Positions 36,901-50,700 of a DNA stretch of 64,000 nt are shown here, piece by piece (position 1 is the stretch's first letter; each line of letters begins with the position of its first letter). This stretch comes from Symbiodinium natans (taxonomy: Eukaryota > Sar > Dinophyceae > Suessiales > Symbiodiniaceae): positions 666,864 to 730,863 of the forward strand of contig CAJNDS010001369.1 of assembly GCA_905221605.1 (NCBI GenBank), read 5' to 3'. A model generated the notes under the pieces. It worked only from the letters and a program-made list of their open reading frames with translations. It was not told the DNA's origin and did no database searches. The position numbers were made by a program, and so were the translations under genes.

Positions 36901-39900
36901 CCTCTGCATGGAGCGTCCTTCGAGTGGGCTCGTATGCGTTTGCATGTCCTCTGTCAACCCTATAAACCCTCAACCCTATAAACCCTCAACCGCAGACCGG
37001 GTGCTTATTTGGAGGGTATTAGGAGCTCCACACCTGGTCAAAAACCCTAAGCCCCTAAACAACTTGGGTTTGGGGTGCAAGGTCTCTTGGCAGTTTTATT
37101 TTCTTTGGAAGGGGGGGGGGGGGGTAACATCTCCCTTTTTTCTGGGGGAGTTTCTACCCTAGACCTGAGTTTCGAAGAAAGTCCCCGAGCGTCAAGCCCT
37201 TGTCTAAGCTGGGGGTTTAGGGTTTCGGGCTTTTGGCTCAGGGCGAGTTAGGGCTTATTGTGGTTTGGAGAAGAATCCCCAAAAGCTCATCTCAGCCCCC
37301 AACCCGAAACTGAGCCCCAAACCCTATACAGCCCGAAACCGCAGAAATCAGGTTACACCTGAACTCCAAAGCCTAAACCCTCAATCCCGGAACCCTAGAG
37401 ACCCTAGCCCCCAAACCCTAAAAAAAACCCTAAACCCTAAACCCCAAACCCTAAACCCGAAACCCTTGAGCCTAAGCGAAAGTGCGGGCCGAGGTCTCCC
37501 AAAACTGCGCAGGGCCTACCTGAGGCCGACATGTAAGTGTTTAGGGTTTGGGGTTGAGGGTTTAGGGTCTAGGGTTTAGGGTTTATAATTGGGGTCCTTC
37601 ATAATAAGATGGCCCCGTACCTTCTTAAAAAAAGGGCCCATACTAAGGGACCATGCAACTGCCCTTAGGCCGAAAGAGAGCGAGGTCTGTTCTGGATTAG
37701 GGTTTGGCGGGGTTAGGGTTTTAGGGTTTGGGGTTTTAGGGGTGTAGAGTTTCAGGGTTGAGGGTTTTAGGGTTTTGGGGTTTTGGGGTTTTAGGGTTTT
37801 AGGGCTTTAGGGTTTACATAGGGGTTTAGCGGTTAGGGTCTAGGGTTGAAGGCTTCAAGGCTTGTAGGGCTTCATGAGGCAGGCCTCGGCTTGTAGGGTT
37901 TAGGCAGGGCTCATGTGCCCAAAAAACCCTGACCCTGAACCCTCAACCCGGAACCCTGAGCCTCAACCCTGAACCCTAAACCCCAAACCCCAAGCCCTGA
38001 ACCCTAAACCCTAAACCGTAAACCCTAAACCCTAAACCCTAAACCCTAAACCCTAAACCTGTCTCGTTTTTTGTTGGGGGGGCTCTCATGGGGGCATGGC
38101 TTTTCGGCATCTTTGTTGCAATAGCGTCCTTTCTAAACTTGCCTAGGATTTCCGACGTTTCCTTGTGCAGGGGGCGAAGCCCTAAACCCTAAACCCTAAA
38201 CCCTAAACCCTAAACCCTAAACCCTAAACCCTAAACCCCAAACCCTACTTCTGAATTAGGGTTAGGGTTCCTCAAACCCAAGAAAAGTACCCCCGCGCTG
38301 TCAAGTTTCATGAGAGCGAAGATGATTCCAGGGCACACGCTGATTTGCCGACCGAGGCATCCGGGGTTTCCTGAAGGGAACACTCTTATGAGCGAGATGT
38401 CTGCGCTTATGGAACGACACCCTCAAGGAGTGGAGAGGTTATTTTGGCGATACAACCTCGATGGCTACCCATCATCGGACCCGCACGCGGACCTCTACCT
38501 GAGAGGCCGGTCGACTGGAAGGAGGAATACGAATTCCTGATCCGAGAAGGAAGCGTGGCAACCCAAAGCCCTCAGAAGAAGCAGGATAGCGGTTTGATGG
38601 AGTTCATGAGAGGGTGGCTGTCAGCGTTGCCCAGTAGTGGCCTCCACATTCTGGGGTTCTTAAGGGAGGGCGGTTTAGGGTTTAGGGTCTAGGGTTTAGG
38701 GTTTAGGGTTTAGGGTTTCGGGTTTAGGGGGGTTCAAGGGGGGCTATGCAACCCAAGGTTCCCGAAGCTAAACCCTAAACCCGAAACCCTAAACCCTACG
38801 ATGCGTATGATGGTGTCTGCTGACTCCGTGCACGGCTCAGTTGCCATTTCTGGGAGGCTCTTGGGGTCTACCGAAACAGACTCCTCTTGGAAGACTGCAC
38901 TTCCGGCTTAGGGTTTAGGGTTTAGGGCTGGAGCACCACGACAAGGTCTTCATTCCGTTCCAGGGTGTCTAGCACACGTCGGAGTGCTACCCAGCACAGC
39001 CGCTCAATGGAGATTATCACCCCCCCAACCCTAAACCCTAAACCCTAAAAACCTGGAGGTTCCCTCAGTGCACGCCCATGAACACCCCCCCCCCCCTCCC
39101 TGAAGAACCCTGTAACCACAGAATGATGGCCCCTAAAGTTGTAAGGTTTTCAGGGGGAGGGTCCTAAGGCCCGACTCACCCTTACGGCAACAGAAGCCCT
39201 AGGCCTTGAAACCCTGAAGCAGCGGACGTTCAGGGCGACTACTACTCCGGTGGTGGCTCGGGTCATGCAGCTTGGCAGTGCTAGGGGTTTTGGGCGATTG
39301 CTTACGTCCCGAGACACGCGAAAACCCTAAAGCATAACCCTGAACCCTCCAGCCCATTTGGGCGATCGCGCTTGCTGTGTTGCAAGGGGTTTCGTTTGGC
39401 AAGCATGAATGGCCATGCTCATGACAGAAATGTGGGACACCCATACCTCCTCCCCCCCAAAAAATGAGAGGATATATATATATATACATATATATATATA
39501 CAGATACATATATATATATATATACATATACACATATATTTATTTGTTTATATTTATATTTATATTTTGTCTTTTTGTTGTTATCACACAGAAGCGGTAC
39601 CCTAAGTCCTCAGAGGGGCATAAGCCGATGCCACCGTAAAGCAATAGGGCCTGCCAAAGTATGTTGGTTAGGGAACTCAGGCTATGCCGCAAACCTTTAG
39701 GGTTTTAGGTTTCGGGTTTAGGGTCTGATACCCCCCCCCCCCCCCCCTAGACCTGAAAGCCTAAGTACCCAAAAGTCGGATTCAAGTATGAGCCCCTTCA
39801 AATCCAATCGGGCCTCTAGATGCGCATGATGCCCTCTATGCCCTTTATGCCCTAAACCCTAAACCCTAAACCCTAAACCCTAAACCCTAAATGTAGGGTT

Positions 39901-42900
39901 GCAGGGTTTTGGGTTTTGGGGGTGCCCATTCTAAACTCGACTTTACCCTCAGCCCGCACTGCCAACTGGTGACCCGAAGTCAAACGCCCCTCATCGGAGA
40001 GATCTGCTTTGCAGGGTTTAGGGCTTTGGGTTTTGGGTTTTACTTTCTAGGGGTTGGGGGTGTTAGGGAGTTCGGGTTTTAGGGTTGTTAGAGTTCTGGA
40101 TGCCCCGTTCCACACGTGTTGTTCCCCTTGTTTTCGGGCGCGGATCCCCTTCCGAAACCCGCTGAAACAAGCATTGGCAACCTTTCACTGCCTATAGGCC
40201 TCAACTGCGAGCCAGAGTAGTCCCTTGCTCGTTTTTTTTTGGGTTTATGTTCCCTTGCAAGCTCCTTTAAACCCTTGTTACTCTTGGGTCGAGGATGGGC
40301 TGCTTAAAAGTACTCAAAAGGGGCAAAACCCAAGTCAAGCCCCTGAACGCTACAAGCCCTGAGGAAGCCTGAAGAATTCATCAGCCATATAAGGGTTAGG
40401 GGTATCAACATTACAAGCCCTGAACACCCTTTAGCAAAAAAGACCGTCAAGAAGCACAAGCTCTACAAGCCCTTTCAACCCTACAAACCCTAAACCCTAA
40501 ACCCTAAACCGTGACTCTGCACCAAGCCCTCCGCTTAGGTGCAAGGCTCCAATGCCACTCTGGTCACGACTTTGGAGGCAAGCCCTTTCCCACTGGAGTA
40601 CGCTTTCTTTCCGGGTTTAGGGTGAGGCTTTGGTGCTACAGTGCTACCCATATATACATGTATATATGTATATACATATGTATATTTGTTTTTTTCATTT
40701 TCTTTATTTATTTATTGTTTATATTTGTTTTTTTATTTATATGGTGTAGTTTAGGACTTCTTTACTGGATGAGGAGGCTGGTTCAAGGGCTCAGCTTCTG
40801 TTCGTGTCCGAGAGGCAACCAGTTCTCTAGACTAAGCCCTAAACCCTAAACCCTAAACCCCTAAACCCTAAACCCCTAAACCCTAGACCCCTAAGCCCTA
40901 AACCCGAAGCCCTAAACCCAAGTAACCCAAACCCTATAAAACCCCAAACCCGAAACCCTAAGCTCTAAGCCCGAAACCCAAGTAACCCTAAACCCTATAA
41001 ACCCTAAACCCTAAGGCCCAAACCCTAAACCCTAAACCCTAAATCCAAGTAACCCAAGTAGGTACCCGAAAGAGGGGCCACGATTTAGGGTTTAGGGTTT
41101 AAGGATTGGGGTTCAGGGTTTCGGGTTTCGGGTTTAGGGTTTTAGGGATTGGGGTTTGGGGTTTAGGGTTTAGGGTTGAGGGTTTAGGCGTTGGGGTTTA
41201 GGGTTTGGGGGTAACTAAACGAAATCGAGTGCTCGAGTGGCAAATGTTATCCCAACAGCCCGCCCTGACCTTAGATGTGTCACTAGGCAAGCTACTTGAG
41301 GCATGTTGAGAACATGGTCCCCAGTACTCAAACAAGGGGCAGCAGATGTCGCCGCACAGCAATTCTTGCGTGAACGGCCCCTAAACCTAAACCCTAAACC
41401 TTAAACCTTATACACCCTAAACCTTAAACCCTAAACCCTAAACCTTAAACCTTATAAACCCTAAACCCTCATCCTTAAGCCTAAAACCCTTAGATTGGGT
41501 GTTGAACTGGCGGGTTGAGGGTCATGTTAGCTGAATTTGATGTTCCTTAGGGCGAGTTTGGGGCTTCGTATGCCGAGTGGGGAGTTTGAGGTTTCGAGTT
41601 GAAGGTTGGTGTTTCAGAGTGTTTAGGGTTTAGGGTCTATAGCCCCATGGGCTTTCAACCGTATCACCCTGTTAAAGCCCTATGGTGCTGTAACCCGATA
41701 ACCCTATCCTCAACTCCAAAGTATCCTAAACCCTAAACCCCAACCCCTGAACCCTAAAAGCCTTATAGCCCTAATCACTGAACCCTAAACCCTATCGCCC
41801 TACACCCCTAAACCCTAAACCTAAACCCGAAACCCTTAAACCCTTAAACCTAAACCCGAAACCCTAAACCCAAAAAACACCCTATAGTCTCTCATCTCCC
41901 CAGTTCTGGGGCCCGTACCCTAAATCCTACAGCCCTAAACCCCAAACCCTAAACAACCCTAAACCCTAAACAAGCCCTGTAGCCCTCATCTCCCCAGTTC
42001 TGGGGCCTGTAGCAGGCCATCACCAAGCGCGCGGCGGCAGACAAGATGACGGTCTTGTCGGCCAGGGACTCAATGTTCTAGTATTTTTGCTGAAGAGCAG
42101 GGCTTAGGGTTTAGGGTTTAGGGCTTAGGGTTTAGGGTTTAGGGCTTAGGCTTAGGGCTTAGGGCTTTGGGTTTAGGGTTTAGGGTTTAGGGTTTAGGGT
42201 TTAGGGTTTAGGGTTTAGGGTTTAGCACCAAAAACCCAAAAAGGTTCTTCCTTATAAGGGCAATACAAGGATTATTCTCTTGACTGTTTGGGTTTTTTTC
42301 AGCAAATTGTCGTGTTTTCGCACATGTCTGTGAATCTCCGACACCCCGAAGGCCCAAAGAAACCCTCAAGCCCTGAGCTCGGTAACCCAGAAAACCCTGA
42401 ACCGCAACCCTGGCAACCCGAAAACCCTGCACCCCTGAAACGCGAAAAACCCCCACCGTGGCGCATTTAGGGTTTAGGGTTTAGGGTTTAGGTTTTAGGT
42501 TTTAGGGTTTAGGTCTTGAGGGCGAGTCTGAACCTGAGGGGTTTTCGCGCTTAGGGTTTGGGAGTTTTCGGGCATAGGTTGTACTAGGGGCGTATATCCA
42601 TATATTTATATATACATATATATATATATGAGAGAGAGAGAGAGTTCAACCTTTCGGGTCTATTTAGCTCCTTCTCTTGTTTTAATAAGTTCAAAAATTA
42701 AAATATTTAAAGTATGTAAATTATTGAATTTGATTGAATTGAATAATTACAATCCCGGAGTCTAATTAAAATTTAATTGACCTGTCGGATTTAAATTATG
42801 TAATTGTTTCTCTGGCTGGTCTGGGAGGATTGTGTAAATAGATTCTATGTATATGTATGTATTATTTGAATGATTTAACTTATTTTCATTATTTAATGTA

Positions 42901-45900
42901 TTCAAATTATTTAAACTATTTTCTTGACCCCAATGAAATAATTTAAAACATTCAAGGCGGCGGTGCGGCGCGGCGCGGCGCGGTGCGGTGCAGTGCGGTG
43001 CGGAAAACTTAAACTGAGGATCAAAAGCCAGTGATTTTTTGCCATGTAACCGAATTTTTGCTAGAGTGCCCTGCAACCCGAACCCTTTGTGCCCCGTAGG
43101 AGTGCCTGCCAAGTGCCCTGCCGTAAGCCCCTAGGCCCTATCCCCGTCCGAGAAGGCCCTACAGTGAACCCCATGGCTCAACCCCTCCCCACCCCCCCAG
43201 CCCCACGCGGCACAACGAGCAGGCGACAGCAACCGCAGGGCACACTAGGCAGCACCAGCACCACTAGGCAGCACGCAGCGGCCACTAGGACCCTGGTAGG
43301 GCATGGCACTCCAGGTTCTCTTGTGGAGCCTGGTGTGGAGCGGCGTCCTGTGGGACGCGGCGACGGTCCGCCAGGAGGAGGTGCCGGTGGGCGGTCCCGA
43401 TGTTGGCGGAGGAGGTATTGGCGGTGGACGGCGAGGCCCCATCCTCCAGCAGCTCCTCCTCCTCCCAGGGTGGGACGGCGGTGACCGTGGAGCGATGAAA
43501 GCGATGATGGCGATGACAGCGTGATGGCCATGACGGCCATGGCTGCCATGGCTGCCATAGCTCTTGATGCCTCTGTTGGACAGTGGAATCTTGCATGGCA
43601 TGTGTTTTGGCACAGCCTTCCAGACCTTCTCTTGTTTCGTGCACGTTTGGTGTGGAGGAAAAGCAGGCATAGGGCATAGGGCATGCGCTTGGTTTTTGCC
43701 TTGCTTTTAATTTTTTGGTTGAAAGCCTAATAAGGCCCAAGGCCTAAAGCATAGACCCCCTATACCAAGTCTGAACCCTGGGATTTAGATTTGGCATAAA
43801 ACCTAGGCCAGAAGTTGCAGAGCGATTCACGCTGCGCCCCTTTCAGTGTCTGGTTCTTTGCCAGCTTCAGTTCGGATGGGGGGGTGGGGGGGGGGGGGGC
43901 GGGGCGGCGAGGGGGGCATGCATTCAGTTGGAGCACATGCTTCATCTCATGGAAGGGAGTATGTTCGACTGCATAGACATTGCATTGACTAAAGAACATA
44001 GTCGATAATTCATACTTTCAACAAAAAGCAAACATAGATACTTGCTCATGTTGCTTCAAGGATGATGAACTCCACATATTCATATCTGAAGTGACAAAAT
44101 CGTGTATATCATCTTGACCCTTCAGAACAACATTCGACACCGTTCTAGAGCCTGGCCCTAATCCCTGTCCAATCTTTAGCCTTTTGGATCATGGCTGGGC
44201 CGGGGGCGGCGGCAACGGCTTGGGCGGCGGCTTTGGCTGGGGCGGCCCCTGCGGGGCCCGGCGGCCCTGCGGGCCTGGGCGGGTCAGAGGTCTGGGCAGT
44301 GGGCGGAAGGACAGCCATGTAGTATCAGATGGGTTCTGGGGTGTAGGCCCTAGGCCTTACGAGGGTTTCGCGTCAGGGCATCAGCCGGGCATCAGTCATG
44401 AAGCTCTATCTCCAGCATCCTGGGGCCGCGGGCAAGAGCAGAAAGCCCATCGCCTGCCTAAAGCAGTTATTGTTGCAGAGTTAGGTGTTTTTTTGTCTTG
44501 CGTCTTTTAAATTACTACTTTCATGACTCCATTTATTTTCAAAAGCCTTAATAAGGCCTCAAACCCTGCCCTTCAAATGCCCTAATGAGACCCCAAACCT
44601 GAAGCTGCCCAAACCCGCTAGTCGGAGCCGCCTTAGGTCTAAAGTGAGTCTAAAGCGTGGTGGAATTCAGCAGCCCGATGCCCCACGCAGGAGATGCAGA
44701 GTGACATTGCCGAACTGTCTGCGTTTCGGGACAGGGCCAGCCACGCGTGTCCGCCTCAGGGCTCATTCTCATTTGCAACAGGGCCTTAGAGCCTTAGGGT
44801 TTAGGGCCAGGTTCTAAGTGTTAACGAGGCTTCTAGGGGTTATGTGTTGGGGCTGATAAGTCACTCCCATGAAGGAGAACACGGAGCTCCTGGAGCAGAA
44901 CTGCGTCCTCTCAGCTGGTGTAGCCGCCGTGGCTGTCTCGATCACAGAGATGCAGGACGGGGTCGCCTCATGGAAGTTACTTTGAGTTGGGGTAGCCTGA
45001 CAGTGTCTCAAAACATCATAAGACATAAGACAGAAGGCTTGTAACAGGGCTGCGTTTAGGCTATTCGGGCTTAGGCTGTAGGAGTTTAGGAAAGTTTGGG
45101 GTAGTTTAGGGCTAAGGTTTACTATCCAAGAACGCCAGGCCCTGGGCCCCCTGGCCCCAGACCCAGGAGGACGTTCACGCCATTCGGGAGCATTCCAGAA
45201 GGCATGATTCTGAAGGCCTCAGAAGATTTTTAAAATCAAAGTAAATGAAATTATTGAATAAACATAAAAATGCAAAAGCATTGGTTTTTACTAAAATTGT
45301 TTCGTAATTATGGTAATGTATTCAGTGATAATGTTGAAATAAATCATAAAATTATGTTTCATGCAGACACATGGAGCATTCCAGAGGGTGTGATTCTGAT
45401 AGAAGGCCTCAAGGCATATCAGGCCCAGATGCAAGACAATACTCACTGCTGTGCAGAAGGCATCTGCAGTTGCCGCTCTATTCACATCAGGGGAGATGGC
45501 GTCTGCCAGGAAGGCGAAGACACAGGGCCTTGCTTCGGGCATGCCACAGTGCCTGAAAGGGGCTTGAGGCTGTCTGACCTTGGCGTGCCTAGTCGGATCA
45601 AGATTTGGAGAGCTGAGCTTCTTCCAGGCTGTCCTTTCAGACTGCTTCTGTAGCCAAGGTACGCGCCCCACATAACCCCATATCCGGTGCCTCGAACACA
45701 TAGTAGGTTACAACCCTTTCCAAGCAGAGAGAATCGCTTCCAGAATGCGTATCAACTCCCAGGTGGCCCGAACAGACCCCAGACCCTCTAAACCCGATAC
45801 CTTCTGGTTTAGGATTTGGGGTTGAGGGTCTAGGCCGATATATATATATATATACATGTGAGCCCAGAACCTTTAGGGTTTGCAAGCGCGCGACCGTCCG

Positions 45901-47665
45901 AAAGTACCAGCAGCAAGCCCAGAAAAAGCATCCATCCGAATGATGATCACAAAAAACACAAATATAATTTTGACAGTTCGAGTGTAGGGAGTAGTTTCTG
46001 CGAACAGATTGTACTTGCAAGTGGACAACCGTCTAATGGAATGCTAGCAACCAGCTCACAACAGCATCGATGCAAACATGAAACATCTAATGACATGGCC
46101 TTGGATTATATAGCTGCGTATAATTATACGTATACTTATATTTATATATTCTGTTTATATTAAGTCTCTTAATTAGTGAAGGAAGGCACAAGACAAAACA
46201 GACCCTAAATAAATAAACATGATATATATATATGACTCATATAAATATATGTAAGTCTTGGCTTGCCGCTATCAAATATATTGATTTTAAGGAGGTTGTT
46301 TTAGTGTCTTTTGTTACAGGTTACATGTTGTTCACTTGCGAGCCAGTACTGCCAATACATATATCGCCTTCTGAAACCTGCCCTGAATTACTGAGGGGGA
46401 AGGTTCAGGGTTTAAGGTGTAGGTTTAGTATGCTTGTGTAATAGACAACTGCAAAATCAGTAAGCAAGCACACATGAGAACGTCGCGCGTTATCATTTTG
46501 TAGCTCGTGAGTGATAAGATATTCACTGGCATGTAGGTATTGATGTACACGTACGGCCTGAAAACATTTGTATTCGGTATTTTTAAGCGAAAAGAAACAT
46601 TCTATGCTAAATAAACCCTAAAGGTTCCGGGCTCATATAGGATTATATCTATATATATATACATATATATAAATATGTATATACATATATAATCGGGTTT
46701 TTCGTGTATAGAGGGACTCGATCATATTGGTTATAGCCTAAACAAGAAACCACCAGCCGTAAAGCCTAAACCATAAACCAAACACACACACACACACACA
46801 CACTCCTACAAGTAAATAAATGAACAAATACATGTTACATAGATATATATATATATATACACATGTTTTCTTTACGGAGAGAGAGAGAGAGAGAGAGACG
46901 CCAGCAGATGTTTTTTCGCATTTTTTGGGAAAAGTGCTGGGGCCTGGCCCAACCGGAGCTTAGTACTTAGTACTGTAGGGATTATAGTACCGTCTATTAC
47001 TATCCCAATTAAGCTGTTTGTTAGTAGAAGGGGGAACATCCCAAAAACTCTCCCCAAACAGGGCTCAGAGGGTTTCGGGTTTGAATGTTTTTGAGGGTTA
47101 GGAGGAAGAGAAGAATCCTGCGGCGAGTAGACTGCACTTTAAGAGCTTTACTATCTAAGCTACCTGTGTCTAGTGTAGGTATTTGCTAGAGAAGGGGGTC
47201 CCGGTTTAGGGCTTAGGGTTTAGGCTTCCATTTCCATTGTAACTTGAAGTAAGTTGCCCTGACCCTAAACCCTCAAGCCATTGCAACTTGAAGTAAGCTC
47301 CTGAAAATAAGGCCAGAGTAGCCTGCACACTTCGATTCTATGCGGTTTGGGGGTTTAGGGTTTAGGGTTTAGGGTTTAGGATTTAGGGTTTAGGGTTGAT
47401 CGCGCTCTCCACGCGAACTTCAGGGAACCTGAATTGCGTATGGTCCATGCGCGGCGACCGGATGATAGTCGTCTGGTCTGTGTGTGGGGTGGATGGGACC
47501 CTCAACCCTAAACCCTAAGCCCTTAACCCTAAACCCTGAACCCTAAACACTAAACCTAAACCGTAAACCTAAACCCGAAACCTAGGCCCTAAATACTAAG
47601 CCCTGAGCCCTGACCCCTGAGCCCTGACCCCTCAACCCTCAACCCTCAACATTCAACCCTCATTC

Positions 47666-47725
<60 letters not shown>

Positions 47726-50700
47726 ACCCTAAACCCTAAACCCTAAACCCGAACCCTAACCCTTAAACCCCACAGCATCCCCAAGACAGACCCATGTTCG
47801 GCGACTGGAGGCCAACACCACAAGGCACCATCCCAGCACGAGGCCCCGCGGACTCTGAGCTTGTTCTGCTTGCCGCCAAGCCCGAAGCCTGTAGGGTTTA
47901 AGGTTTAGGGTTTAGGGTTTAGGGTTTAGGGTTTAGGGTTTAGGGTTTAGGGACCCTAAGCCTAAAAACCCAAACCTCAACCTTTTTCTCAGTTTCTCAG
48001 TCCCGAAACTGCTCAGCCCCAGCCCTAAGCCGTAATTTGAAAGGTTTTCAGGCGCGCTTGGGGGAGGGGGGGGGGGTGCCCCCGATACCCTACACCCTGA
48101 CAAAATATCTGTTGCCGTAGGTCTGTTGGAGATGTGGGGCTGTGGAGCTGTATAAGGTGTTGCTTGAACCCTAAACCCTAAAACCCTAAAACCCTAAACC
48201 CTAAACCCTAAACCCTAAACCCTAAACATCCCCTAAACACCGAAGCCCCTCACCAAGGCCTCTGGACGCTCTGCTGGAGGAGGCCGGGCCGAGCCCGCGA
48301 ACCCCCCAACCCCCCCTTTGGTTTAGGGTTTGGGGTTTAGGGTTTGGGGTTTTGGGTTTTGGGGTTTTAGGGTTTTATTTTGGGGTTTAGGGTTTAAGGT
48401 TCAGGGTGAAAACCTTAAGGCCCTGGAGTTTAGGGTTTAGGTTTTTTGGGGTTTGGGATTTGGGGTTGGGGGTTTGGGGTTGGGATGTTCCCCGTTTGAA
48501 AACCTCAAGGCCCAGAAGCCCTAAACTTTAAAAGCCCCCTGGCTAACAGTCCTTAATCGGGCTGTAAACCCTAAACCCTAAACCCTAAACCCTAAACCCT
48601 CAACCCTAAATCCTAAACCCTAAACCCTAAACCCTAAACCCTAAACCCTATTAAGGACTGTTAATAGTAGGGGGAGCATCCCAACCTAGAAACCCCATGA
48701 GCCATAAACCCCGAATCCCTAAACACAACAAAGCCTCAAAACCCCCGAAGCCCCATACGCCCGAAGCCCCAAAAGCCCTACAAGCCCCAAGAACCCCTAC
48801 ACCGTAACTATGGACACGAAAGAACCCCAACAGCCCCTATATCCACAAAGCCCCTAAACTCTATGAACCCTACAGCCCCTAAATCCCCAAACCCTTTACA
48901 CCCTATAAACCCTGCAAGCCAACGCCCCTGAACCCTATAAATCCTAAAAGAACCCGGGTTACCCGATATACAGCCCCTAAAGCCCCTACGTAAGCACCCT
49001 AAAAACTCTTAAGCCTCTGAACTGTATCAGTCTTATGAATCCGATAAATCCTATAAACCCTAAAGCCCCTTTGAAACCCTACAACCCCAAACCTTAAACC
49101 CACGCCTCGCCTCGCCTCCCCCGCCCTCTCCCTCTCCGACAGTAAGCTTTTGCTTTTCCTGTTAGGTCGGGTTTAGGGTTCAGGGCTTAGGGTGGTTTGG
49201 GGTTTAGGGCCTAGGGTTTAGGCGTTAAGGGTTAGGGTTGAGGCCCTTGGACATTTTATACTTTCCCTTGTTGGGTTTAAGAGGATCACATCTCGGAATA
49301 GAAATCTCAGAGGGCTTCTAGGAGGCCTACAATCGTTTCCTCTAGGCACAGCAGGGCTTCCTTTGTTTACGAGTTTGTAGGGTTCAGGGTTTATGGTTCA
49401 GGGCGAAGGATTTAGGGTCGTGAGGTTTGGGGCAGAGTGACGCAGCCTGGAACCAACGCCCTCTGCTCCGAGATGTGCAATTTTTAAGCGCAACCCCCAA
49501 GACTCTACAGATAAATTCAAAGCCTATGCTTGTTTTGCCCTAAACCCCGAACCCTGAACTGTTTGCAGCTGCTTCACCAAAATCGTGTTGGGGCACAGCG
49601 TTGAGGGTTGGTTTGGGGTTTAGATCGCTGTTCGGGAGGTGGATTTGGCTGTCGTCGTCGCTGGTGCGAAGACAGTGGGCAGCCTGGGTCAGGTTGCAGT
49701 CTTTGTGCAGAGTTGATGGTTTAGGGTTTAGGGTTTTGGGTTTTGGGAAGTTAGCTAGTGGTTGTATTGTACCCACCCCGAAACACACATCGTGGGGCTA
49801 GTTCCTTGTCAGGTTAGCTAGCTCTTTCCCGGAGTCGACTCGACTCTGTAAGCAAGTATTATATAGCAAGTATTAAACGTGAGTTACCCACCGCAGAACA
49901 GGGCTTGGAGGTTTTGGGGTTGGGGGGGTTGGGGGGGGGGGGGGGGGGGGGGGGGGTAAGGGCTTTTGTGTCCCATGTGACTGCCCTACAAGCCCGATGT
50001 ATTCCCTACAACAGACTTACACAACAGACTTACAGGGCCTATGTACCTAGAACAGTTCTTATAAACGCCAGATGGGTGTAGTTCTTCAAATTAGGGTCCC
50101 TTATGAGGTCCCGTACTCGTAGTTAAAACGTACGGCACCGTTTAAAAAAAACGACCCTCCCCCCCCCCCCCCCAAAAAAAAAAAAAAAACACACACACAC
50201 ACACAAAAAAAAAAAAACATAAGCCGTAATTTAGAGAAACAATCATTTTCAGGTCCGATCCAAGCCCTACCGGCCCCCCACCCTAAACCCTAAACCCTGA
50301 ACCCTGAACCCTAAACCCTACGTAAACCCTAAACCCTAAACTCTAAACCCTAAACCCTAAACCCAAAACCCCACCGAGGTGGAGTCACAGGATCGCAGTT
50401 CCCTCCTCCTCGACGATGGCGCAGCGCTCGCCTCAGCTACGTACCAAACCTAGGGGTTTAGGGTTTAGGGTTTAGGGTTTAGGGTTTAGGGTTTAGGGTT
50501 TAGGATATCCCTCCTTGGGATATGTTGTCTCAGTGCTCCGCCCGAAACCCTAAACCCCAGATCTTCATACGATTCTAGGTAAACCCCTGGGCGCTTATTT
50601 TTTTTGTCTTTTGTGGGGTGAAGCGGGTCATATTTAGGAACAGGTTTTCAGGTCCCAGAAATGGAGCCAAAAACCAGCCCCTTCTGATCCTGTATACCTT

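Larger units (their letters stand above)
35957..39233 (+). other. Intron 22
   Basis: Multiple arrays: G-rich 36010-36105, C-rich 36168-36242 and 36320-36392, G-rich 37525-37590 and 37700-37830, C-rich 37935-38060 and 38180-38246, G-rich 38668-38725, C-rich 39025-39050. MITE family 3 pieces lie at 36395-36560 and 37600-37675. Two unassigned coding-like blocks are listed separately. An exon could be hidden here. Confidence 0.6.
42067..50390 (+). other. Intron 25, largest of the gene (8.3 kb)
   Basis: Starts with TTTAGGG arrays (42102-42225 and 42467-42505). It contains an AT-rich and GC-patchy island nearly free of telomeric repeats (about 42600-47050), returns to dense arrays from 47200, carries MITE family 1 copies, and ends with a poly-G tract (49927-49956), poly-C/A/CA tracts (50158-50216) and CCCTAAA units (50280-50368). 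Confidence 0.7.

Noticed and set aside
43178-43684. 168-residue minus-strand frame and overlapping frames in the GC-rich patch
   Set aside because: Several frames are open simultaneously because of high GC. Composition is low-complexity (Pro, Ala, Gly, Arg), with no motif to choose among them.
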